From Acidithiobacillus thiooxidans ATCC 19377 (lineage in GTDB: Bacteria > Pseudomonadota > Gammaproteobacteria > Acidithiobacillales > Acidithiobacillaceae): 64,000 bases of DNA. The position numbers and the translations under genes were made by a program. Below are positions 25,280 through 34,692 of the stretch, in pieces. Below the pieces are notes generated by a model. The model was not told the DNA's origin. It searched no databases and saw nothing but the letters and a program-made list of their open reading frames with translations. Location of the stretch: NCBI RefSeq assembly GCF_009662475.1, contig NZ_CP045571.1, positions 1,424,501 through 1,488,500 on the forward strand. The letters are read 5' to 3'. Every line of letters starts with the position of its first letter. The first letter of the stretch is position 1.

Positions 25280-25480
25280 CAGCAACCCGACCTCAATATG
25301 CCAGACATCAAAATCATCTTGCGAACATGGAGGCAGTGCGACGTGAAGTCGCGTAAGTTATTTTTTTAGACTGTTCTCTCTTGAAAAAGAGAACCTGGTG
25401 TTCGTCCACCAGTGCCCGTATGGCACATGCGCACAAGCAGTAATGCTAGCGTGTGAAGCTGCCATAAAAGTACCCACGGG

Positions 25481-25503
25481 TGTTACGTCTTTCGTTATTT
25501 GAG
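25481..25503 (+). repeat. 23-bp sequence shared with 12929-12951, copy 2
   Basis: TGTTACGTCTTTCGTTAT followed by TTGAG; one mismatch to copy 1. See the entry at 12929. Confidence 0.6.
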
Positions 25504-25674
25504 TAGGGGGCTGGCGATTTATCCCATGGTCATTCAGAAGGATTTGGAGAACGGCTTCTCGTAGAGGGTGGGACGCAGAGGGTATAAAAGAACATAGAAA
25601 GGGCGGAATCTCCTTTGCTATCGTGGGAAGTGAATCAGACTTTCACGATAACCAAACCCATAGGAGGTCCGCCC

Positions 25675-25920
25675 TTGCATCGTATTGTAGCGGGTATTTA
25701 TACCCTGAAGCATCACCGTGTCACCCTGGCCCGAGATCCTGAGCGCTATCGGCCCGCCTGTTGTGCAAACTGTGGCCGGAGCCATCCCTGGCATCATGGT
25801 CACTACACCCGCAAAGCTGACCGGACGACGTCCGGGCAGGAGAATCCGGTGCCGATTCCCCGTTACTTTTGCTCCAGCTGCGGGCAAACCTGTTCCCGTT
25901 TGCCTTCTTGCATAGCACCA
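25675..25920 (+). pseudogene. Transposase N-terminal domain (DUF6431-like, zinc-binding), truncated
   Basis: From TTG 25675 (AGGAGG seven bases upstream) the frame reads RIVAGIYTLKHHRVTLARDP and then a Cys/His-rich zinc-finger region ACCANCGRSHPWHHGHYTRK and YFCSSCGQTCSRLPSCI. This N-terminal domain is typical of a transposase family whose catalytic domain should follow, but after about 25920 the sequence changes into an IS66 C-terminal domain in another frame. A chimera formed by deletion; not functional. Confidence 0.65.
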
Positions 25921-26378
25921 CGACGCTGGTACGGATCGACCTGCTCGTTGCCGCTCATCGGGATGTGGCCGATGGACCGCTCAGCGATGACCGGATGGCT
26001 CAAATCAACGCGGACTACACCACGATACTGGCCAAAGGCGACACGATCCACCCGATCAAGAGGCGCAAGGATGGCTCCGCGCATCGGAAGCAATCCTATC
26101 CGACCAATCTGTTGCGACGACTGCGTGAATATCGTGAGGATGTCCTGCGTTTCCTCTCGGATCCGGAGGTGCCCTTCACCAACAACATCGCAGAACAGGC
26201 AGTGCGGATGCCCAAGGTTAAACAGAAGATCTCCGGCTGTTTCCGGACCTTTGATGGGGCAGCCGCCTTCTGCACAATCCGATCCTATCTGGAAACCTTA
26301 CGCAAGCAGGGCGTCGATCTGCTGCACGCGTTGGTTCAGTCTTTTCAGGGGGAAACCCCGCAGCCCGCCATGGGGTAA
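25921..26378 (+). pseudogene. IS66-family transposase, C-terminal fragment
   Basis: The frame gives QSYPTNLLRRLREYREDVLR, FLSDPEVPFTNNIAEQAVRM, PKVKQKISGCFRTFDGAAAF and CTIRSYLETLRKQGVDLLHA, which is the conserved C-terminal block of IS66 TnpC including the catalytic Glu in NNIAEQ. The first two thirds of TnpC and the accessory genes are missing. The IS end (GGTGAACAGTTAC at 26389-26401) directly cuts the neighbouring mlaC-like gene. Confidence 0.8.
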
Positions 26379-26397
26379 CTGTACCCCTGGTGAACAG

Positions 26398-26673
26398 TTA
26401 CGATAATTTATACCAGGAACGACCAAGACTATAACGTGCAATTTCAGTAAAATTAAAACTTTTACTAACGGTCCCATATAGTTTTCTGTAGCGTTGTTGA
26501 AAGCTGCTATGCGGACCTAGTTTCATTGTGGCAATGAGTGCATTATTAAGATGGATAATAACCATTTCTGGCGCACTTATTTTGTCCGCCCATGCAGCAC
26601 TATTACCAAACAAAAAAACAAGTGTGCAAGCAAAGATTAAACGTGCTTTCTTTGACAAAATAGAGGCTAGCAT
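26398..26673 (-). pseudogene. MlaC/Ttg2D-like phospholipid-binding protein, truncated
   Basis: 91 residues remain of about 200. A signal peptide (LIFACTLVFLFGNSAAWA) is followed by the N-terminal MlaC domain: PEMVIIHLNNALIATMKLGP then LYGTVSKSFNFTEIARYSLG and RSWYKL, the family block preceding the main barrel. The stop is supplied by the end of the IS66 remnant. No other mla gene is adjacent, so this was probably an isolated MlaC-family (for example hopanoid- or glycolipid-linked) gene. Non-functional. Confidence 0.75.
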
Positions 26674-26828
26674 ACAATCTCCAGTAAGTAGGATGGATGA
26701 ACTATGACGATCTTGGTAAATCAGTAAATCTGAAGTAGTGTTGTAAAATCACAAGATGAATAAAATCAGCAAAACTATCCTTATCACAACATATTTAATG
26801 AGAACCATAAAGCATGAATTCGCGTTCT
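26674..26828. other. AT-rich intergenic region
   Basis: 155 bp between two - strand genes. AT-rich, with no recognisable gene or clear terminator. Confidence 0.4.
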
Positions 26829-27902
26829 TCATCCTATATATTCAATTTGAAGAAAATTAACATATGTTTTGTGGAGAAAAGCTAACATGGTAACCGTCCA
26901 TGCAGTTAATGCAATAAAAAAGAAGATATAGGCCAAAAGAAACAAAAATGACAGGCTAAACGATTTTTCTAAATGTAACGTACAAAGGGAATACATGCCA
27001 AGAGGGAAAACCATGCCCCAATAGGATGAATCGTAAGAAAAATTGATTTTATGCACAATAAAGCGCCACCAGCCCAAAATAAATAGTAGAGGAATCCACC
27101 AGGTCGCCGTGGTCCAGAATAATAATGTAAAGCCTTTTATAAAGGGAATCAGATCATGTAAAAAGAGAGAATCCTTGGTGCAAGACACAAGCAACGCTCC
27201 GGCAAGGGTTGAGATAGATGCCGCACCCATATTAATCCAATAGGGTGGCATGAGATCCTGTGCTGATAGTTTAAAGAAAATCATTCGGTAGAGAATGAGC
27301 AATATAATCACGATATAAAATACATCACCCAAAAGCCATAATGAAAAGCTTATGAAATTAAAACAAGAGCAATATGGTAGAATATTTTGTGCTTGTAGAA
27401 CAGAGAGTAATGCAGAGATAGACTGAATAGCAACTGTAATGAGTAGCCACGTCCCACTTATTTCAGTTTCAAAAGAAGACTTGTTAATTTTGGTGATGAA
27501 AGAAAAAAATAATCCGTAGTTTAATAGCAACCACAGTATTCCGGAAACACCCAGAAAAATTATTCCAATAATAGCCTGATGATCAAGAAGAACAAATTGA
27601 CTGCCCAGTATTGCAGAACCAGCGACGATGGTCAGAAATCCCGTGCCGCGCCCAAGATCTCTGAAATCATCACTCAAATTTCGTGGGAATTTATAGGCAC
27701 GCATGATAAGCACTATCCATAAAAAAATATAAATTACAATATTGACCCAGAGCAATACGTTGGACAGTGGAATAAACCCCAATATTTTTGCAGACAAAGC
27801 GATAGCCCCTGTTGCCATGACAACAGCGAACGAGCCTGGCGCAAGATTCTGAGTAGTACGATTCAACCAGTGATTTAATGTATTTTCTGTAGCTGGCTTC
27901 AT
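26829..27902 (-). CDS. TDT-family (tellurite resistance/dicarboxylate, SLAC1-like) transporter
   Basis: 357 aa with about ten hydrophobic segments. The start LAPGSFAVVMATGAIALSAK matches the first TDT helix (P-G-F--VM-TG-), and SYWGMVFPLGMYSLCTLHLE carries the family block W-M-FP-G-Y. The family includes TehA, Mae1 and sulfite exporters such as Ssu1, so candidate substrates are organic acids, anions or sulfite. The gene is very AT-rich compared with the blocks on either side of 26-30 kb, suggesting acquisition. It follows the sigma factor by 43 bp. Confidence 0.85.
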   Translation of the reverse strand: MKPATENTLNHWLNRTTQNLAPGSFAVVMATGAIALSAKILGFIPLSNVLLWVNIVIYIFLWIVLIMRAYKFPRNLSDDFRDLGRGTGFLTIVAGSAILGSQFVLLDHQAIIGIIFLGVSGILWLLLNYGLFFSFITKINKSSFETEISGTWLLITVAIQSISALLSVLQAQNILPYCSCFNFISFSLWLLGDVFYIVIILLILYRMIFFKLSAQDLMPPYWINMGAASISTLAGALLVSCTKDSLFLHDLIPFIKGFTLLFWTTATWWIPLLFILGWWRFIVHKINFSYDSSYWGMVFPLGMYSLCTLHLEKSFSLSFLFLLAYIFFFIALTAWTVTMLAFLHKTYVNFLQIEYIG

Positions 27903-27945
27903 TTATGCTTCTTTTCCAAGGGCATGCTGAAAATAATGCTTAGAA

Positions 27946-28863
27946 TCAAACGGAAACATCGTTTAAATAGGAATTATCAAGTTGTGATGCCATTTGTCTT
28001 AATTCATCCATTGCCGTTAGCCTGATATTGCTTGCACGCTGCGCACTAAAACCAAAAATTGTTCCAATTTGCATATTATTCAGTGGCCCTAAGGGATTAA
28101 TTCCATAGAAAAGCTCCACAATCTCCCGTTGAGGTGACGGTAAATCATTTACCCATTTATGGACTATATTTTCAAACTCTTTACATTCATATTGATCTTC
28201 AATGGATATGGCTCCCTGATCAGCTATCACATCCCCAAGATTTGTCTTGTCGTCCGCATCCTTTGCGTTATTTAAAGAAAGGATCCGTTCATTAAGATGA
28301 TTCTGGGCTTCGTTCTTTGTTTGCTCTGAATCACTACTTGAATTTAGAGTGGCTCGTAGCTTTTTAATGACAGGAATGGGCAGACGTATCATGCGCGACT
28401 GATTCATGATTGCGCGCTCTATGTATTCACGTATCCATATAGTCGCATACGTTGAAAATCGGTAACCCAAGTCTGGATCGAACTTTTCAGCTGCGTGCAT
28501 TAATCCTAGATTCCCTTCCTCGATCAAATCTGACAGAGTCAAACTGTTCTTTTGCCCATATCTGCGTGCTATCTGCACGACCAAGCGTAAATTCGACTCG
28601 ACAAGCTGCTTCCATGCCTCATGTGCTCCTTGTTGGATAAGCCGGCCTAGCTGAATTTCTTGCGTTTTAGTTAAAAGAACATGGCAAGATATTTCCTTGA
28701 GATAAGTTTGTATCGAACTTTGAGACACAAAAGCTTCCAACTTATTTTCTGGATTTACATTGTTCCGCCTGGTTTTTGTCACTTCTGGAGTTGTATCGAT
28801 ATTCATTTCGTTCACCGTTTTGAACTCCAGTTGATTGCAAGGAGACTCCTTCTTTCGAGCCAC
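27946..28863 (-). CDS. Divergent sigma-70 family (RpoS-like) factor
   Basis: 305 aa. Region 1.2/2 is well preserved: SIQTYLKEISCHVLLTKTQE, QLVESNLRLVVQIARRYGQK, LSDLIEEGNLGLMHAAEKFD and FSTYATIWIREYIERAIMNQ. Region 3 is reduced to a polar Asn/Asp-rich linker, and region 4 (ELFYGINPLG then MQIGTIFGFSAQRASNIRLT) is atypical, with no RERIRQ recognition helix. It should therefore bind RNA polymerase and a -10 element but has an unusual -35 preference. The TDT transporter lies downstream and the LysR gene is divergent, suggesting a small regulated unit. Confidence 0.85.
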   Translation of the reverse strand: MARKKESPCNQLEFKTVNEMNIDTTPEVTKTRRNNVNPENKLEAFVSQSSIQTYLKEISCHVLLTKTQEIQLGRLIQQGAHEAWKQLVESNLRLVVQIARRYGQKNSLTLSDLIEEGNLGLMHAAEKFDPDLGYRFSTYATIWIREYIERAIMNQSRMIRLPIPVIKKLRATLNSSSDSEQTKNEAQNHLNERILSLNNAKDADDKTNLGDVIADQGAISIEDQYECKEFENIVHKWVNDLPSPQREIVELFYGINPLGPLNNMQIGTIFGFSAQRASNIRLTAMDELRQMASQLDNSYLNDVSV

Positions 28864-29112
28864 ATCATGATATTCCTAATTTTTGCAGGTTGATGTGAAT
28901 AGTGTTTTGATTATATGTATGATTTTATTTTTTGTCTTTCATTTGCGGGAAGTCCTTTGTTGTTAAGAGATACCATATGTGAAGCCGTTTTCAATACAGC
29001 ATCTGTTTTTTCCTTCTCAAACGGAGTAGCTGTGGATTACTTTCGACTTTACTGATATTGTCGGCATGTCAGCAAACGTGTTTTTTTGTGATCCTTACCG
29101 GAGAAATCGATA
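28864..29112. promoter_or_regulatory. Divergent promoter region between sigma factor and LysR genes
   Basis: 249 bp between two divergently transcribed genes and therefore expected to hold both promoters. LysR regulators normally bind T-N11-A sites near their own start; several AT-rich candidates exist, none clearly better than the rest. No exact site is called. Confidence 0.45.
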
Positions 29113-30009
29113 ATGGTAGACGATGAACAGCTACTTTCTCTCTTGGCGGTCGCACAGTACGGAAGCATCAGTGCTGCTGCTGAACACCTCAACCGTGGGC
29201 AGTCCGCCATTTCGGAGCGTCTTCGAAAATTGACGGATCAGGTCGGCGAGCCGTTATATACCCGCGAAGTCAATGGAGTAAAGTTAACCCCGGCGGGTGC
29301 TAGCTTGATCCCTGATATTGAAAGGCTCCGCAGAGTTTTGCGTGACATCGATAGTGTCATCAAACGTCGCAAAACGCTTGCTGAAGGCAATCTTAATATT
29401 GTTTCGACCAGCCTTATCACCAATTATTTTTTGATTCCTTACCTCTCACGGTTTCGACTTGAATATCCACACATTAATTTGCATATAAAAAGTGGTGAAA
29501 GATATATGCATGATGTTGCAGCTGGTGATGTGGATTTATTTTTTTATGAAGGAAATAGCGATATTCCGGAATTGCCTGATTATTTTGATAGCATTCCCTG
29601 GCAGGATAATGAAATAGTTCTGGTTACTCCTCTGAACCATTCTTTAGCGCAAAGAACGGATCTCACATTTGAAGAAATAAAAGACTACTCTATTATCTGG
29701 CGAGAACCTGGCTCTGGCGTTCGTAATGCTGTGGAAAAGGAGTTCAAGAAACGTAATATCATTTTAGAGCGATATATTGAAGTTGCTGATATTGAGTCAG
29801 TCGGTTCTTTGGTTAGTGCCAATCTGGGTGTGGGTTTCATGAGTAAAAAAGTACTGACGCTACGCTCAGATTGGAAAGTATCCACGGCCACGCTGGAAAC
29901 TCACGAGATGATTTGTCTCAATTTTATGGCTGCACCATCACCCGGTAGACGTTCGAGGGTTCTGGATAAGTTCCTGGAATGGATTCAAGATCCAGCAAAA
30001 ACAACCTGA
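29113..30009 (+). CDS. LysR-family transcriptional regulator
   Basis: 298 aa. N-terminal winged helix: LLAVAQYGSISAAAEHLNRG then QSAISERLRKLTDQVGEPLY, with the LysR pattern A-YGS-S-AA--L---Q-A-S. The C-terminal ligand-binding domain includes LNIVSTSLITNYFLIPYLSR and SIPWQDNEIVLVTPLNHSLA. Divergent from the sigma-factor/TDT transporter pair, which are the likely targets. The inducer is unknown; if the transporter handles an organic acid or anion, that molecule would be a sensible guess. Confidence 0.88.
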   Translation: MVDDEQLLSLLAVAQYGSISAAAEHLNRGQSAISERLRKLTDQVGEPLYTREVNGVKLTPAGASLIPDIERLRRVLRDIDSVIKRRKTLAEGNLNIVSTSLITNYFLIPYLSRFRLEYPHINLHIKSGERYMHDVAAGDVDLFFYEGNSDIPELPDYFDSIPWQDNEIVLVTPLNHSLAQRTDLTFEEIKDYSIIWREPGSGVRNAVEKEFKKRNIILERYIEVADIESVGSLVSANLGVGFMSKKVLTLRSDWKVSTATLETHEMICLNFMAAPSPGRRSRVLDKFLEWIQDPAKTT

Positions 30010-30156
30010 ATCTGCTCGTGCCCTTCATCTTGTAGTTGACATTTCTTCATGTGCTCTTGTCAGTTTGATTTTACCGATTAGATATTTTTTTGTTAAATGA
30101 ATTTAGTATTTGTGTGGGATTTTTTGCTTACTGATAGCAAAAAACAGTTTTTTTTA

Positions 30157-31458
30157 GGCTCTTCGTCAGATTGAGTGGGTAGGGGGTAGAATGCTGTGGA
30201 GCGGTCGTGCCCTGAATAGGAGTTAGCTGATGGTCCCTGAAGAGCTGTTTTCTCTCGCGTTAGGATTGGTTCCGCCGTGGTTGGTGGATCATGTGACTTT
30301 CACGGTGGAGGAGAAACGCCTGGATCTGCACATCAACTTTCCCAAAGGTAGTCGCTTTGCTTGCTCCGTCTGTGGTGAGGAGTGTCCGGTACATGATACC
30401 CGTGACCATACCTGGCGGCACATGGATTTCTTCCAGCATGAAGCCTATCTCCATGCCCGTGTACCTCGTGTGAAGTGCCAGGAGCATGGAGTGCATCAGA
30501 TATCTGTTCCCTGGGCGCGGGAAGGCTCGCGTTTCACCCTGCTCTTTGAAGCGCTGATCATGACCCTGGTGCGGGAGATGCCGGTATTGACGGCAGCTCG
30601 CATGGTCGGTGAGACCGACAAGCTCCTGTGGCGAGTGATTGACCATTATGTGCCCGAAGCTCGTGCTGCGGTGGATATGGCCAATGTCCATGCCGTCGGC
30701 GTCGATGAAACCAGCAGTCGGCATGGACATGACTACATCACGCTCTTCGTGGATCTGAATGCCCGGCGACTCTTGTTCGCTACTCCCGGCAAGGATGCCA
30801 AGACCTTTGAGAAATTCTCCGCAGATCTACAGGCCCATGGTGGTAGCGCGGAAGCGATCACCGATGTGAGCATGGACCTCTCGCCGGCCTTCCAGAAAGG
30901 GGCTGCCGAGCACCTGCCCAATGCGGAGATCACTTTCGATCGTTTTCACCTCATGAAGCTCGTCAACGAGGCCGTAGACGACGTGCGCAAGGGGGAAGTC
31001 CTCACCCAGCCAAATCTCAAAAAGACCCGCTGGCTTTGGCTCAAGAACGATTGCAACCTCAAAATGAAGCAGAAAGAAAAGCTGCAGGAATTGCTCAAAG
31101 ACCAGAACCTCAAGACGGCGCAGGCCTACCAGTTCCGCCTGACCTTTCAGGACATCTTCACGATCAAGAATCGCCACCAGGGGGCTACCCTCTTGAAAGC
31201 CTGGTTGGAAAACGCCAGAACCAGCGATCTGCCGCCTATCGTCAGGGTCGCCTACACCATCATGAATCACTGGGATGGCGTGCTCCGATGGTTCGAGAGC
31301 CAGATCACCAATGGAATTCTGGAAGGTTTCAACAGCCTCATTCAATCCGCCAAGGCCAAGGCTCGGGGTTACCGCACGCACAAGAACTTTATCAACATGG
31401 CCTACCTGATCCTGGGCAAGCTGGATCTCAGGCTACCCACTTGAAATGACGAGGAACC
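30157..31458 (+). mobile_element. ISL3-family insertion sequence, complete
   Basis: 1302 bp. Terminal inverted repeats start GGCTCTTCGTCAGATT (left) and, read inverted from the right, GGTTCCTCGTCATTTC; 20 of 26 bases match and both end in GTGGGTAG. An 8-bp direct duplication TTTTTTTA lies at 30149-30156 and 31459-31466, the duplication size known for ISL3. One full-length transposase gene is inside. The copy looks intact and relatively recent. Confidence 0.9.
30230..31444 (+). CDS. ISL3-family transposase
   Basis: 404 aa, full length for ISL3. A zinc-finger region at the N-terminus (ACSVCGEECPVHDTRDHTWR) is followed by the DDE_Tnp_ISL3 domain: VHAVGVDETSSRHGHDYITL (first Asp), AITDVSMDLSPAFQKGAAEH and ITFDRFHLMKLVNEAVDDVR (second Asp), and the catalytic Glu in NGILEGFNSLIQSAKAKARG. 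The start ATG lies 73 bp inside the left end. No interruption is seen, so it may be active. Confidence 0.93.
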   Translation: MVPEELFSLALGLVPPWLVDHVTFTVEEKRLDLHINFPKGSRFACSVCGEECPVHDTRDHTWRHMDFFQHEAYLHARVPRVKCQEHGVHQISVPWAREGSRFTLLFEALIMTLVREMPVLTAARMVGETDKLLWRVIDHYVPEARAAVDMANVHAVGVDETSSRHGHDYITLFVDLNARRLLFATPGKDAKTFEKFSADLQAHGGSAEAITDVSMDLSPAFQKGAAEHLPNAEITFDRFHLMKLVNEAVDDVRKGEVLTQPNLKKTRWLWLKNDCNLKMKQKEKLQELLKDQNLKTAQAYQFRLTFQDIFTIKNRHQGATLLKAWLENARTSDLPPIVRVAYTIMNHWDGVLRWFESQITNGILEGFNSLIQSAKAKARGYRTHKNFINMAYLILGKLDLRLPT

Positions 31459-31466
31459 TTTTTTTA

Positions 31467-31707
31467 CTATTTTTACGGCTTTATATTTGGACAAATACGT
31501 CCCTCCGGAAAATATTATAACTCACACAATCATTTCACACTGACATAGTTAGCACGTAAATAGCCTTGGGTTTTCTGAGCCAGCTACAGCTTGCGAGCAT
31601 TGTGCAATGCCATAACTTCATGATCTATTTATTTATCATGTGCCTTCGGCAAACTGTACTACAATTAAATTGTTCATTGTTTAATTGTTACTTTCAAGAG
31701 GTTGTCC
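31467..31707. other. Intergenic region upstream of pgi
   Basis: About 240 bp, AT-rich, containing the pgi promoter. CAAGAGG lies just before the pgi start. No specific operator or -35/-10 pair is called with confidence. Confidence 0.4.
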
Positions 31708-33327
31708 ATGTCGGCTGTACTCTGTAATCTACCTGCCTGGCGACGCTTACAAGAGCATCGCCAGTCTTTGGAACATGTCACTCTGCGTCAGCTTTTTCAG
31801 GAAGACCCCCATCGCGCCGGGCATTTTTCGGCAGAAGCCTGCGGGATTTATCTGGATTACTCCAAGCATTTGCTGCGTCGGGAAACCCTGAATCTGCTTT
31901 TTGATCTTGCCCACAGTCGTGATCTGGAAGCGCGCCGCGACGCCATGTTTGCCGGGGAAAAAATCAACCATACCGAGGGTAGGGCCGCATTTCATGCGGC
32001 TTTGCGAGCGCCCAGGGGTATGGTTATGCGCACCGGGGGGGTGGACGTTGTCCCTGAAGTGCATCAGGTGCTGGAACATATGGCCCGTTTTACCCAGTCC
32101 ATTCATGAACAGTCCTGGCGGGGTGCCACCGGTCAGCCGATTCGGCAGATTGTGAATATTGGTATTGGCGGTTCTTACCTGGGTCCGGAAATGGCCTGGA
32201 AAGCCCTGCGTGCCTACCGTCATACTGATGTTCATCTGCATTTTGTGGCTAACGTGGATGGCGCGACGCTCAGCGATGTGACGGCGAATCTGGATCCTGC
32301 AGAAACCCTGTTCATTATTTCATCCAAGACGTTTACTACGCTGGAAACCATGACCAATGCCCATGCCGCCCGGCACTGGATTACCTCTGCTTTGGGCGAA
32401 GACGCAGTCTCCCGGCATTTTGTGGCGGTTTCTACCAATGCTGAAGCCGTCAAGGCCTTTGGTATGGATACTGAACATATGTTCGGTTTCCGGGACTGGG
32501 TGGGGGGGCGCTATTCCATGGATTCGGCTATTGGCTTGTCCACCATGCTCGGCGTGGGGGTGCAGCATTTTCAGGAAATGCTCGCCGGTTTTCATGCCAT
32601 GGATATGCATTTCCAGAACGCGCCGCTGGAACAGAATCTGCCGGTGCTGCTGGGTTTGATGTCCATCTGGTACAACAATTTCTGGGGAGCGCAAACCCAG
32701 GCCATTTTACCCTATGCTTATGATCTGGCGCGTTTCCCGGCCTATTTACAGCAGCTACAAATGGAAAGTAATGGTAAAAGTGTCGATGAAGCCGGGCAAC
32801 TGCTGTCCGTAGATAGTGGTCCCATTATCTGGGGCGAGCCGGGAACCGATGGACAACATTCTTTTTATCAGCTGATTCATCAGGGTACGCGATTGATTCC
32901 CTGCGATTTCATTGGCTTTTGTCATCCCCTCAGTGCTTCAGCAGAACCGCATGAATTGTTGATGGCGAATCTGATTGCCCAGGCAGAGGCTTTGGCTTTT
33001 GGCAAAACGGCGGAGGAATTGCGTGCTGAGGGTGTTTCCGAAGCGCAAGTTCCCTTCCGCACGTTTGCCGGAAACCGTCCGAGTAGCGTGCTTCTCGTGG
33101 ATGCCCTGAGTCCGCACAGTCTGGGTACACTGGTTGCTCTGTATGAGCACAGCGTATTCACCCAGGGACTCATCTGGGGCATTGACTCTTTTGATCAGTG
33201 GGGCGTGGAATTGGGTAAGGTGCTGGCTCAGCGCATTGTTTCTGATATGCAGGGTAAAACCCAACACCCCCATGATGGGTCCACATCGACCCTGCTGGAA
33301 CGCTATTTGCGGCGACGTGGGCACTGA
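31708..33327 (+). CDS. pgi: Glucose-6-phosphate isomerase
   Basis: 539 aa enzyme interconverting glucose 6-phosphate and fructose 6-phosphate. Family signatures: [19 protein letters not shown], the nucleotide-like phosphate loop [71 protein letters not shown] and [20 protein letters not shown] with the catalytic Glu and His. ATG 31708 is chosen over a TTG two codons earlier because of AAGAGG spacing. Housekeeping gene, complete, flanked by two insertion sequences. Confidence 0.97.
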   Translation: MSAVLCNLPAWRRLQEHRQSLEHVTLRQLFQEDPHRAGHFSAEACGIYLDYSKHLLRRETLNLLFDLAHSRDLEARRDAMFAGEKINHTEGRAAFHAALRAPRGMVMRTGGVDVVPEVHQVLEHMARFTQSIHEQSWRGATGQPIRQIVNIGIGGSYLGPEMAWKALRAYRHTDVHLHFVANVDGATLSDVTANLDPAETLFIISSKTFTTLETMTNAHAARHWITSALGEDAVSRHFVAVSTNAEAVKAFGMDTEHMFGFRDWVGGRYSMDSAIGLSTMLGVGVQHFQEMLAGFHAMDMHFQNAPLEQNLPVLLGLMSIWYNNFWGAQTQAILPYAYDLARFPAYLQQLQMESNGKSVDEAGQLLSVDSGPIIWGEPGTDGQHSFYQLIHQGTRLIPCDFIGFCHPLSASAEPHELLMANLIAQAEALAFGKTAEELRAEGVSEAQVPFRTFAGNRPSSVLLVDALSPHSLGTLVALYEHSVFTQGLIWGIDSFDQWGVELGKVLAQRIVSDMQGKTQHPHDGSTSTLLERYLRRRGH

Positions 33328-33408
33328 TTTTTGTATTGCGGTTTACCTGTGGTTGAATGGATGTTAATCAGCGTCATTCATTAACCATCTTTCAGCATCA
33401 GGTTTTTA

Positions 33409-34692
33409 GGAATCATAAATAAACTACATGAACTTTTTGTTTGGTGAGATGACGTAATTCCATTCCCCATGGAAGTTATCGCGGTCAATTTGGATGGTAG
33501 CGAATTCAGCGTTAGTGACTTTGATACCCTTGGGGTAGGGTGTAGGATCAATGGCGGCGTACACTTTCAAGCCTTTGCTGGTGGTTGTAGCCGCGATCAA
33601 ATTGACAATGACTTCGTGACTCACCAAAGGTCGCCCCCGCCAATTCATGCTGATATAGGAAAACAGACGGTGCTCGATTTTGTTCCATTTGCTGGTGCCC
33701 GGAGGAAAGTGGCACACCCGAATCGGCAGATTGAATTCATCGGCAAGCCCTTGTAATTCCAGCTTCCAGAGGCGCACCCGAGACCCATTGCTCCCGCCCC
33801 CATCGGCCGTGATCATCAACTCCTTGGCGTCGGGATAAAGAGGCTGACCCATGCCTAACCACCAGCGCCGGATAGTGGCTACCGCAAAGCTGGCGGTATC
33901 ATGATCCGTGCCCACACTCACCCAACCCGCGTTTTGGGCGAGATCGTAAACCCCATAGGGGTTGGCCCGCCCCAGTTCCTTATCCACAAAGTCATGCACC
34001 TGGACGACTTCCGGTTCACCCTGCGGCCGCCACTCCTGACCCGCATTTTTGTAGTTGCCAACCAACTCTTTTTTCTTGGTGTCCACCGAAATGACGGGCT
34101 GCACTGCGTCCAGTGCCTGCTGCGTCTTCTCCTGTATATACCGGAATTGGGCATCTCGGTCTGGGTGATCAGTGCCTTCCAAGGTCTTGCGATTGCCTTG
34201 CAAGCTGTACCCTAATTCCTTGAGCAGAATGCCCACAGAAACATGGCTGATGCGGTGCCCCTGTTCGCTCAGTTCCCGTGCCAATTGCTTGAGGCTCTTG
34301 CAAGTCCAGCGCAGCGGTGACTGGGGATCACCGCGTGCCGCAGGATCTACCAAACCCTCCAAGGCCACCAGCAAGTCCGGATCGCGATCCACCAGCCTTT
34401 TTCTCCCGCCACCCGATCGACGAACTCTGCCTTGCGGGAGCCTGTTCTCCGGATCCTTGAGCTCTTTGAGACCCGCCATGATGGACCCCCGCGCGACTCC
34501 GGTAGCCTCACTCACCCGCTTGACACCGCCATGACCCAGCACCTTCGCTTCTACTGCCGCATATAGCCGTCTCTGCCGCTCATCCAGTATCCCTTCGAGC
34601 GCTTGGTGTCGAGCGGCTATCAGTGCGTCTGCTTCCATGCCGCAAGACTATACCCGCTACATAGTAAGTACAAGTTATTTATTTATGAACAC
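33409..34692 (-). mobile_element. ISAzo13-like insertion sequence, complete
   Basis: 1284 bp, delimited by comparison with the empty site in copy 2 of the 185-bp element. Ends are imperfect inverted repeats: GGAATCATAAATAAACTACA (left) and, inverted, GTGTTCATAAATAAATAACT (right); about 20 of 27 bases match. The target TTA appears on both sides (33406-33408 and 34693-34695), consistent with a 3-bp duplication. Confidence 0.88.
33424..34638 (-). CDS. ISAzo13-family transposase
   Basis: 404 aa. Recognised from the family blocks GHGGVKRVSEATGVARGSIM, RRSGGGRKRLVDRDPDLLVA, AVQPVISVDTKKKELVGNYK (first Asp), MITADGGGSNGSRVRLWKLE (second Asp) and HFPPGTSKWNKIEHRLFSYI (catalytic Glu). This matches the Rhodopirellula-type DDE transposases of ISAzo13. 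The frame is uninterrupted and covers nearly the whole element. Confidence 0.92.
   Translation of the reverse strand: MEADALIAARHQALEGILDERQRRLYAAVEAKVLGHGGVKRVSEATGVARGSIMAGLKELKDPENRLPQGRVRRSGGGRKRLVDRDPDLLVALEGLVDPAARGDPQSPLRWTCKSLKQLARELSEQGHRISHVSVGILLKELGYSLQGNRKTLEGTDHPDRDAQFRYIQEKTQQALDAVQPVISVDTKKKELVGNYKNAGQEWRPQGEPEVVQVHDFVDKELGRANPYGVYDLAQNAGWVSVGTDHDTASFAVATIRRWWLGMGQPLYPDAKELMITADGGGSNGSRVRLWKLELQGLADEFNLPIRVCHFPPGTSKWNKIEHRLFSYISMNWRGRPLVSHEVIVNLIAATTTSKGLKVYAAIDPTPYPKGIKVTNAEFATIQIDRDNFHGEWNYVISPNKKFM

Larger units (their letters stand above)
25045..25614. other. Non-coding stretch between IS110 transposase and IS-remnant
   Basis: 570 bp with no convincing gene. It should include the right end of the IS110 element. 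Visible structure: two copies of a 37-bp unit at 25206-25279, two copies of GAGAACCTGGTG (25121-25132 and 25389-25400), and a 23-bp sequence shared with 12929. A hairpin-forming pair GGGCGGA/TCCGCCC (25600-25606 with 25668-25674) flanks the start of the next gene. Confidence 0.5.

Noticed and set aside
33662-34534. + strand frames of 104 and 120 aa within the ISAzo13-like element
   Set aside because: Antisense to the full-length transposase; no independent evidence.
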